Assembly: GCF_947493875.1 (NCBI RefSeq)
Contig: NZ_CANLSU010000002.1
Coordinates: 186,001-250,000 of the forward strand
Source of the DNA: an uncultured Marinococcus sp.
GTDB taxonomy: Bacteria > Bacillota > Bacilli > Bacillales > Marinococcaceae
Length of the DNA stretch: 64,000 nt
Direction: 5' to 3'
This document shows positions 8,976 through 17,888 of the stretch, piece after piece. The first letter of the stretch is position 1; each line of letters opens with the position of its first letter. The notes beneath the pieces were generated by a model. That model was not told the origin of the DNA, did no database searches, and saw only the letters and a program-made list of their open reading frames with translations. The position numbers and the translations under genes were made by a program.

Positions 8976-10166
8976 ATGGAACAGTCATGCCGGATCGTCC
9001 TGGCGGGCGCAGCAGGATACGGAGAATTATATTTGCAGACATTAATAGAACAAAACCGTCTTTCCTGGGTGGTGGGCGTGGTCGACATTTTTCCGGAAAA
9101 CAGCTCTTTTTACCAGGATATTCAGGCGGCAGGCATTCCGGTATACGAATCACTGGAGGCTTTTTACGCCGAAAAGGAAGCGGAATTGGCAGTGATTGCG
9201 ACACCTATTCATCTTCATGCCGCTCAGGCAGTTACAGCGATGAGGGCGGGGAGCCACGTACTCTGCGAAAAACCGGCGTCGGCTTCGTGGGAGGAAGCAG
9301 AAGAAATGCGCCGGGTGCGCGATGAAACCGGAAAATTTTTAGCGGTCGGCTTTAACTGGTCGTTTAGTAATGCCATACTCGAGTTCAAGGAAGACATTCA
9401 GGCAGGTAAATTTGGAAGGCCGCTTCACGGCAGTGCCCTGGTGCTCTGGCCGCGCAATGAAGCGTATTACGGGCGCTCCAGCTGGGCAGGCAAAAAGCTT
9501 GGCGCAGGCGGTGCCCCGATTTTTGACAGTGTGGCAAATAACGCGACAGCCCACTTTATGCATAATTTATTTTATGTGCTCGGGAATACGAAAAACGAAA
9601 GCGCAAAAATAAATACTCTGGAGATGGAAGTGTACCGTGCCAACCCGATTGAGACATTTGATACATGTGCACTCCGGGCGGTAACTGATAAAGATGTGGA
9701 TCTGACATTTTTTGCTTCACATGCGGTTGAAAAAGAAGTGAATCCTTCCTTTTATATGGAGTTTGAAGATGCGGTAGTTTCCTACGAATGGGGGAGCCCG
9801 GTGAAAGCGTTGTGGCACAGCGGGGCAGAAAAAAGCTATAATGATCCTGAGAGTGAACATATGCATAAACTAGATGTATGTATCGATGCGGTGCTCGGGG
9901 ATTCCCAGGATATCCGCTGCGGCCTGGAGGCGTCTTACTCTCATCTGCTGACCATTGAAAGCGTGCATCAGGCATTTCCCGAAAGCTATGCCTTTGCGGA
10001 GGAGGTGAAACAGGTGGACGCCTCCCCCGGTTTGACGTATATTCCGGGACTCGCGGAAGTGCTTGAAGCCTGTTACAAAGAGCGAAAGCTTCCGGCGGAA
10101 ACTACAGCAGCCTGGGCACGGGAAAAGAAAATGCTAAGCATTAACGGCGCCCGCTATCCGTATTGA
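8976..10166 (+). CDS. Gfo/Idh/MocA-family oxidoreductase 3
   Basis: 396 residues. The Rossmann loop is AGAAGYGE near residue 10 and the EKP motif is in VLCEKPASASWEEAEE. In the C-terminal domain the usual Asp...His signature reads FDSVANNATAHFMHN, so the usual His position is Asn. This suggests a changed mechanism or substrate, or a regulatory or structural partner of dehydrogenase 2. GCAGGAGG precedes the ATG. It lies 28 bases before the aldose epimerase gene. Function beyond sugar oxidation is inferred from the family. Confidence 0.85.
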   Translation: MEQSCRIVLAGAAGYGELYLQTLIEQNRLSWVVGVVDIFPENSSFYQDIQAAGIPVYESLEAFYAEKEAELAVIATPIHLHAAQAVTAMRAGSHVLCEKPASASWEEAEEMRRVRDETGKFLAVGFNWSFSNAILEFKEDIQAGKFGRPLHGSALVLWPRNEAYYGRSSWAGKKLGAGGAPIFDSVANNATAHFMHNLFYVLGNTKNESAKINTLEMEVYRANPIETFDTCALRAVTDKDVDLTFFASHAVEKEVNPSFYMEFEDAVVSYEWGSPVKALWHSGAEKSYNDPESEHMHKLDVCIDAVLGDSQDIRCGLEASYSHLLTIESVHQAFPESYAFAEEVKQVDASPGLTYIPGLAEVLEACYKERKLPAETTAAWAREKKMLSINGARYPY

Positions 10167-10194
10167 ATATGCATTATCTAAGGGGGACAAAAGC

Positions 10195-11226
10195 ATGCTT
10201 CAGGAAGAAGAATTAAAGCACCAGACAATGCGAAAATGGATAATCCAAAAAGGAAAAAGCCCCCGGGTGGAACTGTTAAACCTTGGGGCAAGAGTCCAGC
10301 GGATATGGGCGAAGGACCGAAATGGAGTTGAAGAAAATATTCTGCTCAGCTACGCAGGGCCGGAGCAGTACGAGCGGGACAACATCTTTCTCGGCGCAGT
10401 CGTCGGCCCGGTGGCTGGTCGTATTCCCGAGGGACGGATGACAGCAGCCGACGTAGAGCATCCCTTAACTACAAATGAAGGCAGGCATCATTTGCATGGA
10501 GGAGACGGCGGCTTTGGCAATGTCTACTGGGAAGCCGACGCCGGTGAAGATGACCAGCAGGCATGGGTACGTTTTTCGATTCACAGAACGGACGGCACTG
10601 ACGGCTATCCTGGGAATGTGAAGGCATCTGTTACTTACATTGTGGAGGCCGGCGGCGATTTTACCGTCGAATATGATGGAGAGTCAGATACTGATACCTG
10701 GTTCAGCCCGACCCAGCATATGTACATAAACCTGAGCGGAAATAACAAGCGCCCGGTCACAGAACAGCATGCTGAGATTCACGCCTCGGAGGTCCTGGAG
10801 CTTGATAGAGAGCTGATTCCTACAGGAAAGCTTTTTTCAACAGCAGGAACGCCCTTTGAATTAAACGGAGACAAACCGCTAGGCGAACATATTAACAGCT
10901 TTCATGAGCAGGTGCGTGACGTAGCTGGCGGCATCGACCATTTCTTTATCCTCGAAGAAGGGAAAGAACCACAGGCAAGTGTATGGGATGAGTCTTCAGG
11001 ACGGCAGCTTGATATTATCACAAGCGCTCCGGGGGCTGTGGTGTATACATCAAACAATGGGCCTGAACAGGATTTTGAAGCGGGTCCTAAAGAAAAGCAC
11101 CGTGGTATCTGCATCGAAACCCAGCAGCTGCCGGTGGATTTTGCTCATTTAGGAAAGCCGACTGCATATCTGAGTGCAAAAAACCATTTCCAGAGTTCTA
11201 CGACCCTTCGAATGAACACAAGATAA
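10195..11226 (+). CDS. Aldose 1-epimerase family protein
   Basis: Galactose-mutarotase-fold protein, 343 residues. Family motifs are VGPVAGRIPEGRM, the histidine-rich EGRHHLHGG (catalytic His), PTQHMYINLSG (second His) and GICIETQQLP near the C-terminus, holding the catalytic Glu. Such enzymes interconvert alpha and beta anomers of aldoses. It is the last gene of the dehydrogenase operon and is followed by a strong terminator. It may supply mutarotase activity to the rhamnose pathway too, since no RhaM-type gene is seen here. Confidence 0.86.
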   Translation: MLQEEELKHQTMRKWIIQKGKSPRVELLNLGARVQRIWAKDRNGVEENILLSYAGPEQYERDNIFLGAVVGPVAGRIPEGRMTAADVEHPLTTNEGRHHLHGGDGGFGNVYWEADAGEDDQQAWVRFSIHRTDGTDGYPGNVKASVTYIVEAGGDFTVEYDGESDTDTWFSPTQHMYINLSGNNKRPVTEQHAEIHASEVLELDRELIPTGKLFSTAGTPFELNGDKPLGEHINSFHEQVRDVAGGIDHFFILEEGKEPQASVWDESSGRQLDIITSAPGAVVYTSNNGPEQDFEAGPKEKHRGICIETQQLPVDFAHLGKPTAYLSAKNHFQSSTTLRMNTR

Positions 11227-11231
11227 CCAAG

Positions 11232-11261
11232 AAAAAACAACTCTTCCGGAGTTGTTTTTTT
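11232..11261 (+). terminator. Terminator closing sugar-oxidation operon
   Basis: AAAAAACAACTC, loop TTCCG, GAGTTGTTTTTTT forms a 12-pair stem including the A/T flanks, with a seven-T run. It separates the dehydrogenase operon from the TRAP genes. Confidence 0.88.
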
Positions 11262-11326
11262 ATAGAATTCTTCTGTTTTCTTCTGAAATTGAGAGTGAAA
11301 TTCTTAATTTAATAAGACGTAGTTTT

Positions 11327-11340
11327 TGAAAGCGCTTAAA
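11327..11340 (+). promoter_or_regulatory. cre-like / LacI-type operator before TRAP genes
   Basis: TGAAAGCGCTTAAA matches the catabolite-responsive element consensus TGWAANCGNTNWCA at 13 of 14 positions. A possible promoter TTGAGA (11289-11294) with an ATAAGA -10 (11312-11317) would place the box just after the start of transcription, a repressing position. Nearly the same 14-mer lies upstream of rhaEW. CcpA or a local LacI-family protein could bind. Confidence 0.55.
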
Positions 11341-11403
11341 ATAATAACAAAGCAGTAGAGAACAGATATTTCCTTGCTGAAAAAATAGAAAGGGGTTTCT
11401 TAT

Positions 11404-12444
11404 ATGAAAAAGTGGAAATGGGCGCGGGCCGGAACAATAGCATTAACTTCTTCGGCACTGCTGACACTGGCCGGCTGTGGAGGGAGCGGAAGTGCTTCAT
11501 CAGAATCAGCAGAGGCGAATGCAGAAGAAACACAGACGTTAACACTTGCACATATTCACAACGATGCAAGTCCTGTGTATCAAAGTCTTGAAGACTTTGC
11601 TGATAAAGTGGAAGAAAAAACTGATGGAAGCGTACAGGTGGATATTTACGCAGAGGGGGTACTCGGTGGAGAAACGAAGGTAATGGAGCTGGTGCAGAAC
11701 GGGGTGATTGATTTTGCCAAGGTAAATGGCGGAGTCGTGGAAAGCTTCGATGAGCAGTTCTCTGTCTTCAGTCTGCCGTATATATTTTCGAGTAACGAAC
11801 AATTCCGCTCATTTATGGAAACGGATACAATTGATGAAATGTACAACGATTTATCAGAGGCCCAGCTTCGCGGCATTACTTATTACGATGCAGGGGCCCG
11901 GAGTTTCTATACACAGGATACAAAAATAGAAAGCCCGGAGGATCTCCAGGGGCTTAAAATTCGGACAATGACCAATGTCACTTCAATCGAAACGATGGAA
12001 ATGCTCGGTGCTTCGCCAACGCCGCTTTCAGCAACCGAAGTTTATACATCGTTGCAGCAGGGGGTCATTGACGGAGCGGAGAGCAGCCCAATTGCCTTGA
12101 CGGATGCCAACCACGGTGAAGTGGCAAAGCAGTTTTCCTTTGACGAGCATACGCGCATACCGGATTTTCTTATTATGAGTGATGAGACGTGGCAGGATTT
12201 AAGTGAAAAAGAGCAGGCTGCGGTTCAGGAGGCCGGAGAGGAAACAACAGAAACGCACAACGAACGCTGGGACGAGATGATTGAAGAAAGCATGCAGCAG
12301 GCAGAAGAGGAAATGGGTGTTGAATTCTCTTATCCTGATCAGGAACCATTCCGGAAAAAGGTGGAGCCTCTCATTGAAGAACGGCGGGCGGAAAATCCGG
12401 ATGTTGATAACGTAATCAGCGAGATTGAAGCAATGGAAGAATAA
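11404..12444 (+). CDS. TRAP transporter substrate-binding lipoprotein, DctP family
   Basis: Extracytoplasmic solute receptor of a TRAP transporter, 346 residues. A lipobox LAGC at residues 22-25 follows a basic, hydrophobic signal, so the mature protein is lipid-anchored at Cys25. The DctP fold is seen in YAEGVLGGETKVMELVQNG, DLQGLKIRTM (the conserved Arg that binds the ligand carboxylate) and VIDGAESSP. The usual ligands are carboxylates or sugar acids, which hints that the imported substrate is an acid form such as a uronate or aldonate. It is followed by the small and large permease genes. Confidence 0.92.
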   Translation: MKKWKWARAGTIALTSSALLTLAGCGGSGSASSESAEANAEETQTLTLAHIHNDASPVYQSLEDFADKVEEKTDGSVQVDIYAEGVLGGETKVMELVQNGVIDFAKVNGGVVESFDEQFSVFSLPYIFSSNEQFRSFMETDTIDEMYNDLSEAQLRGITYYDAGARSFYTQDTKIESPEDLQGLKIRTMTNVTSIETMEMLGASPTPLSATEVYTSLQQGVIDGAESSPIALTDANHGEVAKQFSFDEHTRIPDFLIMSDETWQDLSEKEQAAVQEAGEETTETHNERWDEMIEESMQQAEEEMGVEFSYPDQEPFRKKVEPLIEERRAENPDVDNVISEIEAMEE

Positions 12445-12468
12445 GTGGACAGGTAAGGGGTGAGGAAC

Positions 12469-12975
12469 ATGCAGGCAGTAAAAAAGAGTATTGACCTGGT
12501 GCTTTTAGTTATTACGAGTGCTCTGGTTATATTCCTGACAGTAGCAGCAATATGGCAGGTATTTACGAGATTTGTGCTTGGAGATCCGAGTATTATTACA
12601 GAAGAAGTACTTCGTTTTTCATTAATCTGGATTGCTTTTTTAGGCGGCGCGTACGCGTTTGGCCAGGACGAGCATTTAGCCATTTCCTTTTTAAGGGACA
12701 AGATTACCGGAAAAGCCCATCTGGGGCTCCGCTGGCTGATTGACCTGATTGTCATTGGTTTTGCACTGTTTGTTCTGGTGATTGGCGGCTATACGATTGC
12801 AAGTGCAACGATGGCAGAGCTTTCACCTATTTTAAGAATTCCAATGGGATGGATTTACGGCATTCTTCCGGTCAGTGGGGTCATCGTTATTTTCTATCAG
12901 GTTTACAACATGATGAACCGGCAGGAAGTGGAAGCGCCCCGTCCTGAAGAAAAGGGGGATCATGAATGGATGTAG
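12469..12975 (+). CDS. TRAP transporter small permease, DctQ family
   Basis: 168 residues with four hydrophobic helices and the DctQ core WQVFTRFVLGDP, then EEVLRFSLIWIAFLGGA. I preferred the ATG at 12469 (AAGGGG eight bases upstream) over an in-frame GTG at 12460. It partners with the DctM protein in the membrane. Its 3' end overlaps the dctM start by ten bases. Confidence 0.9.
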   Translation: MQAVKKSIDLVLLVITSALVIFLTVAAIWQVFTRFVLGDPSIITEEVLRFSLIWIAFLGGAYAFGQDEHLAISFLRDKITGKAHLGLRWLIDLIVIGFALFVLVIGGYTIASATMAELSPILRIPMGWIYGILPVSGVIVIFYQVYNMMNRQEVEAPRPEEKGDHEWM

Positions 12976-14273
12976 CTGTTTGGACCGGCATTATACTATT
13001 TGGATTGTTTTTCCTATTCTTATTTATTGGTGTGCCAATCGCGGTAAGCATTGCAGCAGCAACATTTGCCGCTGCGCTGCTGATTTTATCCGTGGATGCA
13101 TCGCTTCTTGCGGTGTCCCAGCAGCTAATTACCGGGGTGGACAGCACCGTGCTTCTCGCTCTTGTATTCTTTATGCTTGCGGGAAGCATTATGAACAACG
13201 GTGGGATTGCTCTTCGGCTGATTAACCTGGCAAAGCTGATGGGCGGGCGGATGGCCGGGTCGCTTGCTCATACAAACATTATCGGTAACACCCTGTTTGG
13301 CGCCATTTCCGGATCGGCGATTGCCGCTGCGGCTTCAATGGGAAGAATCATGCATCCCCAGCAGGAAAAAGAAGGCTACTCTTCTTCCTATTCTGCGGCT
13401 GTTAATATTGCTTCAGCACCGACCGGGCTGATCATCCCGCCAAGCGGTATGCCTATTATCTATTCACTGTTAACTGGCGGAACTTCGATTGGCGCTTTGT
13501 TTATAGCCGGGTATCTGCCAGGACTTCTAATGGTCGGACTTTTAATAATCGTTGCCTATATTCTTGCCAAGCGGGCGAAGTATCCTGTGGCTGATAAGAC
13601 AGGAGGCGGGGAAGCGGTAAAAATTATCTGGCAGGCCGTACCAAGCTTATTTTTGATTGTAATTGTCATCGGCGGTATAGCCGGCGGAATATTTACAGCA
13701 ACCGAAGGGGCTGCAGTGGCAGTATTTTATGCACTTCTGCTTTGCTTAATTTACCGCAGTCTTTCACTTTCTGATTTCCCAAAGATTTTGAAGGAGACTG
13801 TTTCTTATTCGGGCATTATCCTGCTTTTAATCGGTGCATCGACAGCGATGAGCTGGGTGCTTGCGTATGCGGAAATCCCGCAGTCAATTACTAATGCGAT
13901 GCTCTCAGCTACCGATAATACTATAATTTTATTACTTATAATGCTTTTGATTTTGTTAGTCGTCGGCACGTTTATGGACGTAGCACCGGCCCTGCTGATT
14001 TTCACACCAATTATGTTCCCGGTGGCCACAGAGATGGGCCTGCATCCGGTACACTTTGGAATGATCATGGCAATGGCACTTGCAATCGGGGTTACGACGC
14101 CTCCAATCGGAACTGTGCTGTTTATCGGCAGCAGTGTCAGTAAAGTGCCAATCGAAAAAATTATACCAAAGCTGATGATGTTTTATGTGCCGCTTGTCGC
14201 AGCGCTTGTCTTAGTGGCATTCATTCCAGAAATCAGCTTGTTCCTGCCAAGGCTGTTCGGCCTGGTGGAATAA
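12966..14273 (+). CDS. TRAP transporter large permease, DctM family
   Basis: 435 residues, about 12 transmembrane segments, sodium-coupled transport subunit of the DctM/ion-transporter superfamily. Family features include the N-terminal LFFLFLFIGVPIAVSIAAA, GAISGSAIAAAASMGRIM, ASAPTGLIIPPSGMPIIYS and the C-terminal GVTTPPIGTVLFI. Translation is coupled to dctQ by the overlap. The transporter sits between the sugar-oxidation operon and the rhamnose genes and most likely imports their substrate. Confidence 0.93.
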   Translation: MDVAVWTGIILFGLFFLFLFIGVPIAVSIAAATFAAALLILSVDASLLAVSQQLITGVDSTVLLALVFFMLAGSIMNNGGIALRLINLAKLMGGRMAGSLAHTNIIGNTLFGAISGSAIAAAASMGRIMHPQQEKEGYSSSYSAAVNIASAPTGLIIPPSGMPIIYSLLTGGTSIGALFIAGYLPGLLMVGLLIIVAYILAKRAKYPVADKTGGGEAVKIIWQAVPSLFLIVIVIGGIAGGIFTATEGAAVAVFYALLLCLIYRSLSLSDFPKILKETVSYSGIILLLIGASTAMSWVLAYAEIPQSITNAMLSATDNTIILLLIMLLILLVVGTFMDVAPALLIFTPIMFPVATEMGLHPVHFGMIMAMALAIGVTTPPIGTVLFIGSSVSKVPIEKIIPKLMMFYVPLVAALVLVAFIPEISLFLPRLFGLVE

Positions 14274-14280
14274 CAGCGTG

Positions 14281-14313
14281 CAAAGCAGTTCTGCGTAAAG
14301 CAGGGCTGCTTTG
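14281..14313 (+). terminator. Long hairpin after TRAP operon
   Basis: CAAAGCAG...CTGCTTTG with an inner CTGC-GTAAA-GCAG stem gives 12 pairs, interrupted by a TT/GG internal loop. No U-run follows (GTAATAAAATAAG), so it may end or stabilise the transcript but is not a textbook terminator. Confidence 0.45.
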
Positions 14314-14423
14314 GTAATAAAATAAGCATTAAAAATGATAACAACAAAAATGTATAGTTAATTTTATTTGTTTTATTTGGTTTTATGTTTGTTTTTGATG
14401 TGGTTTATGATAGGATAAACATA

Positions 14424-14437
14424 TGAAAACGCTTAAA
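14424..14437 (+). promoter_or_regulatory. cre-like / LacI-type operator before rhaEW
   Basis: TGAAAACGCTTAAA, 13 of 14 positions of the cre consensus, 23 bases before the rhaEW start and differing from the box at 11327 by one base. Rhamnose genes of B. subtilis are under CcpA control, which fits. Confidence 0.55.
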
Positions 14438-14459
14438 GAAGATTGATGGAGGGTGAAGA

Positions 14460-16547
14460 ATGATTACAAACGTTAAAAGGGTAAAAAACCTCTGGAATGA
14501 GAACGAAGCATCCAGATTTAAGACCGGCGTAGAGCAGCTTCGCTATCGTTCCAACCTGCTGGGGCAGGACCGTTCGGTATGCAACTGGGGCGGCGGGAAC
14601 ACGTCGCTAAAAACAACGGAAAAAGATTTCCGCGGACGTGATATTGAAGTGATGTGGGTGAAGGGGAGTGGCTCGGACCTTGCGACCATGGAAGAAAAAC
14701 ACTTTACTGCTTTGAGCATGGAGGATATCCGTCCGTTGATGGAGCGCGAAGAAATGCCGGACGAGGAAATGGTAGCGTACCTGCGTCACTGCATGATCGA
14801 CCCGGGTCATCCTCGTTCATCCATCGAAACGCTTCTCCACGCTTTTCTGCCTTTTAAACACGTGGATCATACGCACCCGGATGCCATTATTAGTATTTGC
14901 TGCGCAGACAACGGCAAGGATATTGCCCGGGAAATATTCGGGGACCGTTTTGTCTGGGTGCCATACGTACGTCCGGGATTCACGCTGTCCAAAATGATCG
15001 CCGAAGGCGTGCAGAACAATCCGAATGCAGAAATGGTGCTGATGGAAAAGCACGGCCTGGTGACATGGGGAGAAACCTCGAAGAAAAGCTATGACCAGAC
15101 GATCGAAGTCATTCAGGAAGCAGAAGACTACATTGTAAAAACGCAGGAAAGTCAACAGACTGTGTTTGGAGGCGAACATACGAAGGCGCTGCCGGAGGAA
15201 GAACGAAAAGAACTGCTTGCCGGAGTCATGCCGGTTATTCGAGGAGCAGTAAGTGACCATAAAAAAATGATACTTTCGTACTCGGATGACGAAGCGGTGC
15301 TTGAATTTGTGAACAGTAAAGATGCACCTAAGCTTTCTCAGGTGGGGGCAGCCTGCCCGGACCACCTTGTGCACACGAAACGAACACCCCTGTTTGTTGA
15401 CTGGAAGCCATCAGAGGGCCAGGACGCTCTGGCTGAAAAAGTAAAAGCAGGAATCGAGACATACAAGCAGGAATACACCAAGTACTTTGAAAGAAATAAA
15501 AATGAAGGCGACACAATGTTTGATCCGGCACCGCGCGTCATTTTAATTCCAGGCGTGGGCATGGTCAATACCGGCAAGGACAAACGGATGGCCAACGTTA
15601 GCGGAGCACTCTATCACCGGGCGATTGCTGTCATGAAAGGAAGCACGGCTCTCGGATCGTTCGTTTCCCTGTCGGAAAATGAATCCTATAACGTCGAGTA
15701 CTGGCCGCTCGAGCTGTATAAGCTTTCACTTGCTCCGCCGGAAGCAGAGTTCTCGAGACAGGTGGCATTTATTACTGGAGGAGCCGGGGGAATCGGATCG
15801 GCAGCCTGCCGGGAATTGCTTGGAGACGGTGCTCATGTGGTGATTGCCGACTTGAACGCTGACGGAGCTAAGGAAAAAGCCGACGAATATACGCGGGCCT
15901 ACGGAGAAGAACGAGCATATGACGTGGCAATGGATGTCACCTCTGAAGAAGCTGTCGCGACTGCTTTCAAGGAAGCGGCTCTGCAGTACGGAGGAGTTGA
16001 TATCATCGTCAACAATGCGGGCCTTGCTTCTTCCAGCCCGCTTGATGAAACAACGCTGAAGCAGTGGCAGCTGAATATGGACGTGCTCGGCACCGGCTAC
16101 TTTTTGGTGGCCCGTGAAGCGTTCACTCAGATGAAGGCCCAGGGGACTGGAGGAAACATGGTATTTGTCGGATCTAAAAACTCAGTATACGCCGGGAAAA
16201 ACGTGGCAGCCTACAGCTCGGCCAAAGCGCTCGAAGCCCATCTTGCCCGCTGCATCGCAGCCGAAGGCGGGGAGTACGGTATCCGTGTGAACTCTGTTCT
16301 GCCGGACGCCGTGCTGCAGGGATCGAAAATCTGGTCCTCTTCATGGAAGGAAGAACGGGCGGCGGCCTACGGTATTGACCCTGACGAGCTGGATGAGCAT
16401 TACCGTAAACGCACAACACTTCTCGTTAATATTTATCCGGAGGATATTGCAGAAGCGATTGCTTTCTTTGCTTCAACGAAATCAGAAAAAACGACCGGGT
16501 GCATGCTGACCGTAGACGGCGGTGTGCCGGCGGCTTTTACACGCTAA
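14460..16547 (+). CDS. rhaEW: Bifunctional rhamnulose-1-phosphate aldolase/L-lactaldehyde dehydrogenase
   Basis: 695-residue fusion equivalent to B. subtilis RhaEW (YuxG). The N-terminal half is a class II aldolase: NWGGGNTS near residue 41, the metal-binding HVDHTHPDA near 137, and MEKHGLVTWG. It splits L-rhamnulose 1-phosphate into dihydroxyacetone phosphate and L-lactaldehyde. From about residue 430 a short-chain dehydrogenase follows: ITGGAGGIGSAA for NAD, NNAGLASS, catalytic AYSSAKA and the family end TVDGGVPAAF. It would oxidise the lactaldehyde to lactate. A GGAGGGTG site precedes the ATG. It heads the rhaEW-rhaA-rhaB set. Confidence 0.93.
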   Translation: MITNVKRVKNLWNENEASRFKTGVEQLRYRSNLLGQDRSVCNWGGGNTSLKTTEKDFRGRDIEVMWVKGSGSDLATMEEKHFTALSMEDIRPLMEREEMPDEEMVAYLRHCMIDPGHPRSSIETLLHAFLPFKHVDHTHPDAIISICCADNGKDIAREIFGDRFVWVPYVRPGFTLSKMIAEGVQNNPNAEMVLMEKHGLVTWGETSKKSYDQTIEVIQEAEDYIVKTQESQQTVFGGEHTKALPEEERKELLAGVMPVIRGAVSDHKKMILSYSDDEAVLEFVNSKDAPKLSQVGAACPDHLVHTKRTPLFVDWKPSEGQDALAEKVKAGIETYKQEYTKYFERNKNEGDTMFDPAPRVILIPGVGMVNTGKDKRMANVSGALYHRAIAVMKGSTALGSFVSLSENESYNVEYWPLELYKLSLAPPEAEFSRQVAFITGGAGGIGSAACRELLGDGAHVVIADLNADGAKEKADEYTRAYGEERAYDVAMDVTSEEAVATAFKEAALQYGGVDIIVNNAGLASSSPLDETTLKQWQLNMDVLGTGYFLVAREAFTQMKAQGTGGNMVFVGSKNSVYAGKNVAAYSSAKALEAHLARCIAAEGGEYGIRVNSVLPDAVLQGSKIWSSSWKEERAAAYGIDPDELDEHYRKRTTLLVNIYPEDIAEAIAFFASTKSEKTTGCMLTVDGGVPAAFTR

Positions 16548-16613
16548 ACAAAGCAAGGAGCTGCCTGCCGGAGAACCCGGTGGGCCTGCCCCTTTTGAAA
16601 AAAGAAGAGAGAC

Positions 16614-16643
16614 AGCGGAACGGCACTGGTGCGGTCCGCTTTT
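16614..16643 (+). terminator. Hairpin between rhaEW and rhaA
   Basis: AGCGGA-A-CG-G-CAC/GTG-CG-G-TCCGCT folds into an imperfect stem with a short TTTT run. A second GC-rich fold (CCGG-agaa-CCGG, near 16569-16580) precedes it. They may give partial termination or set relative expression within the operon. Confidence 0.4.
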
Positions 16644-16667
16644 GAAATAGAGATAGGAGGATAACAC

Positions 16668-17888
16668 ATGAGTGATCGTCATTATACATTATTTGAAGAA
16701 CAGCAGCAGGCAAGGGGCATTGACCTCGAAGCTGTGAAAAAGAAGCTGCAGAAGCTGCAGGTTGAAACCCCTTCCTGGGGCTTTGGAGATTCCGGGACCC
16801 GTTTTAAAGTATTCCAGCAGGAAGGCATACCCCGCGATCCTTTTGAAAAATTAGAGGACGCCGCCCAGGTGCACAAGCACACCGGTTCAAGCCCTTCAGT
16901 GGCGATTCATATTCCGTGGGATAAAGTAGATAATTACAAAGACTTGAAAACGCATGCAGAAAGTCTTGGTGTAAGTATTGGAGCAGTGAACCCAAACCTG
17001 TTTCAAGATGACGATTATAAATTCGGGAGCCTGACCAATACTGATCCGTCGATCCGCCGGAAGGCACTCGATCATCTGCTTGAATGCATTGACATCGCCC
17101 GGGAAGTAGACTCTAATGTGTTAAGCCTCTGGTTTGCCGACGGCACCAATTATCCGGGACAGGCGGACTTTCGAAAGCGGAAAAACTGGATGCTTGAAGG
17201 GCTGAAAAGCATGTATGAGGCGATGGATGATTCGATGCGCATGCTGATTGAATACAAGTTTTTCGAACCAGGATTTTATCATACTGATTTTGCAGATTGG
17301 GGTATGGCATTTAACGCAGCCAACAAGCTTGGCAGCAAAGCGGAAGTGCTGGTGGATACCGGACACCATCCGCAGGCGACTAACATTGAGCACATTGTGG
17401 CATACCTGCTCGATGAGCAGAAGCTGGGCGGTTTTCACTTTAACAGCCGCAAATATGCAGATGACGATCTTATTGTCGGTGCCCATGATCCGTATGAAGT
17501 ATTCTTGATTCTTCAGCAGATTGTGCAGGCTGAGGAGGACCCGGATCCGGCGGTTCGTCAAAACGCCGAAAGCATCGCGTATATGCTTGACCAGTGCCAC
17601 AACCTGGAGCCGAAAATTCCGGCCATGATCCGTTCAATTGAAAACGTTCAGACAATGTATGCCAAGGCGTGCCTGGTGAATTTAGAGGAGCTGAGAAACG
17701 CTCAGAAAAAACAGGACGTTCTCGGTGCCGAACGCGCGATCCGGTCTGCCTTTGAAGCCGACGTTACACCGCTGCTCGAAGCTTTTCGCGAAGAAGCAGG
17801 AGCTTCGGTGAAGCCGATGGACGCTTATCACGCCAGCGGCTATGGGGAAAAAATTCTCTCCCGCGGCAAAGGTGGTGCCAGCTGGTGA
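16668..17888 (+). CDS. rhaA: L-rhamnose isomerase, RhaI type
   Basis: 406 residues. Converts L-rhamnose to L-rhamnulose. It belongs to the RhaI group (Pseudomonas stutzeri and Gram-positive type), a xylose-isomerase-like TIM barrel distinct from E. coli RhaA. Metal-ligand segments are IEYKFFEPG, VLVDTGHHPQATNIEH and GGFHFNSRKYADDDL. AGGAGGATAACAC precedes the ATG. The 3' end overlaps the kinase start by four bases (GTGA), showing coupling. Confidence 0.92.
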   Translation: MSDRHYTLFEEQQQARGIDLEAVKKKLQKLQVETPSWGFGDSGTRFKVFQQEGIPRDPFEKLEDAAQVHKHTGSSPSVAIHIPWDKVDNYKDLKTHAESLGVSIGAVNPNLFQDDDYKFGSLTNTDPSIRRKALDHLLECIDIAREVDSNVLSLWFADGTNYPGQADFRKRKNWMLEGLKSMYEAMDDSMRMLIEYKFFEPGFYHTDFADWGMAFNAANKLGSKAEVLVDTGHHPQATNIEHIVAYLLDEQKLGGFHFNSRKYADDDLIVGAHDPYEVFLILQQIVQAEEDPDPAVRQNAESIAYMLDQCHNLEPKIPAMIRSIENVQTMYAKACLVNLEELRNAQKKQDVLGAERAIRSAFEADVTPLLEAFREEAGASVKPMDAYHASGYGEKILSRGKGGASW

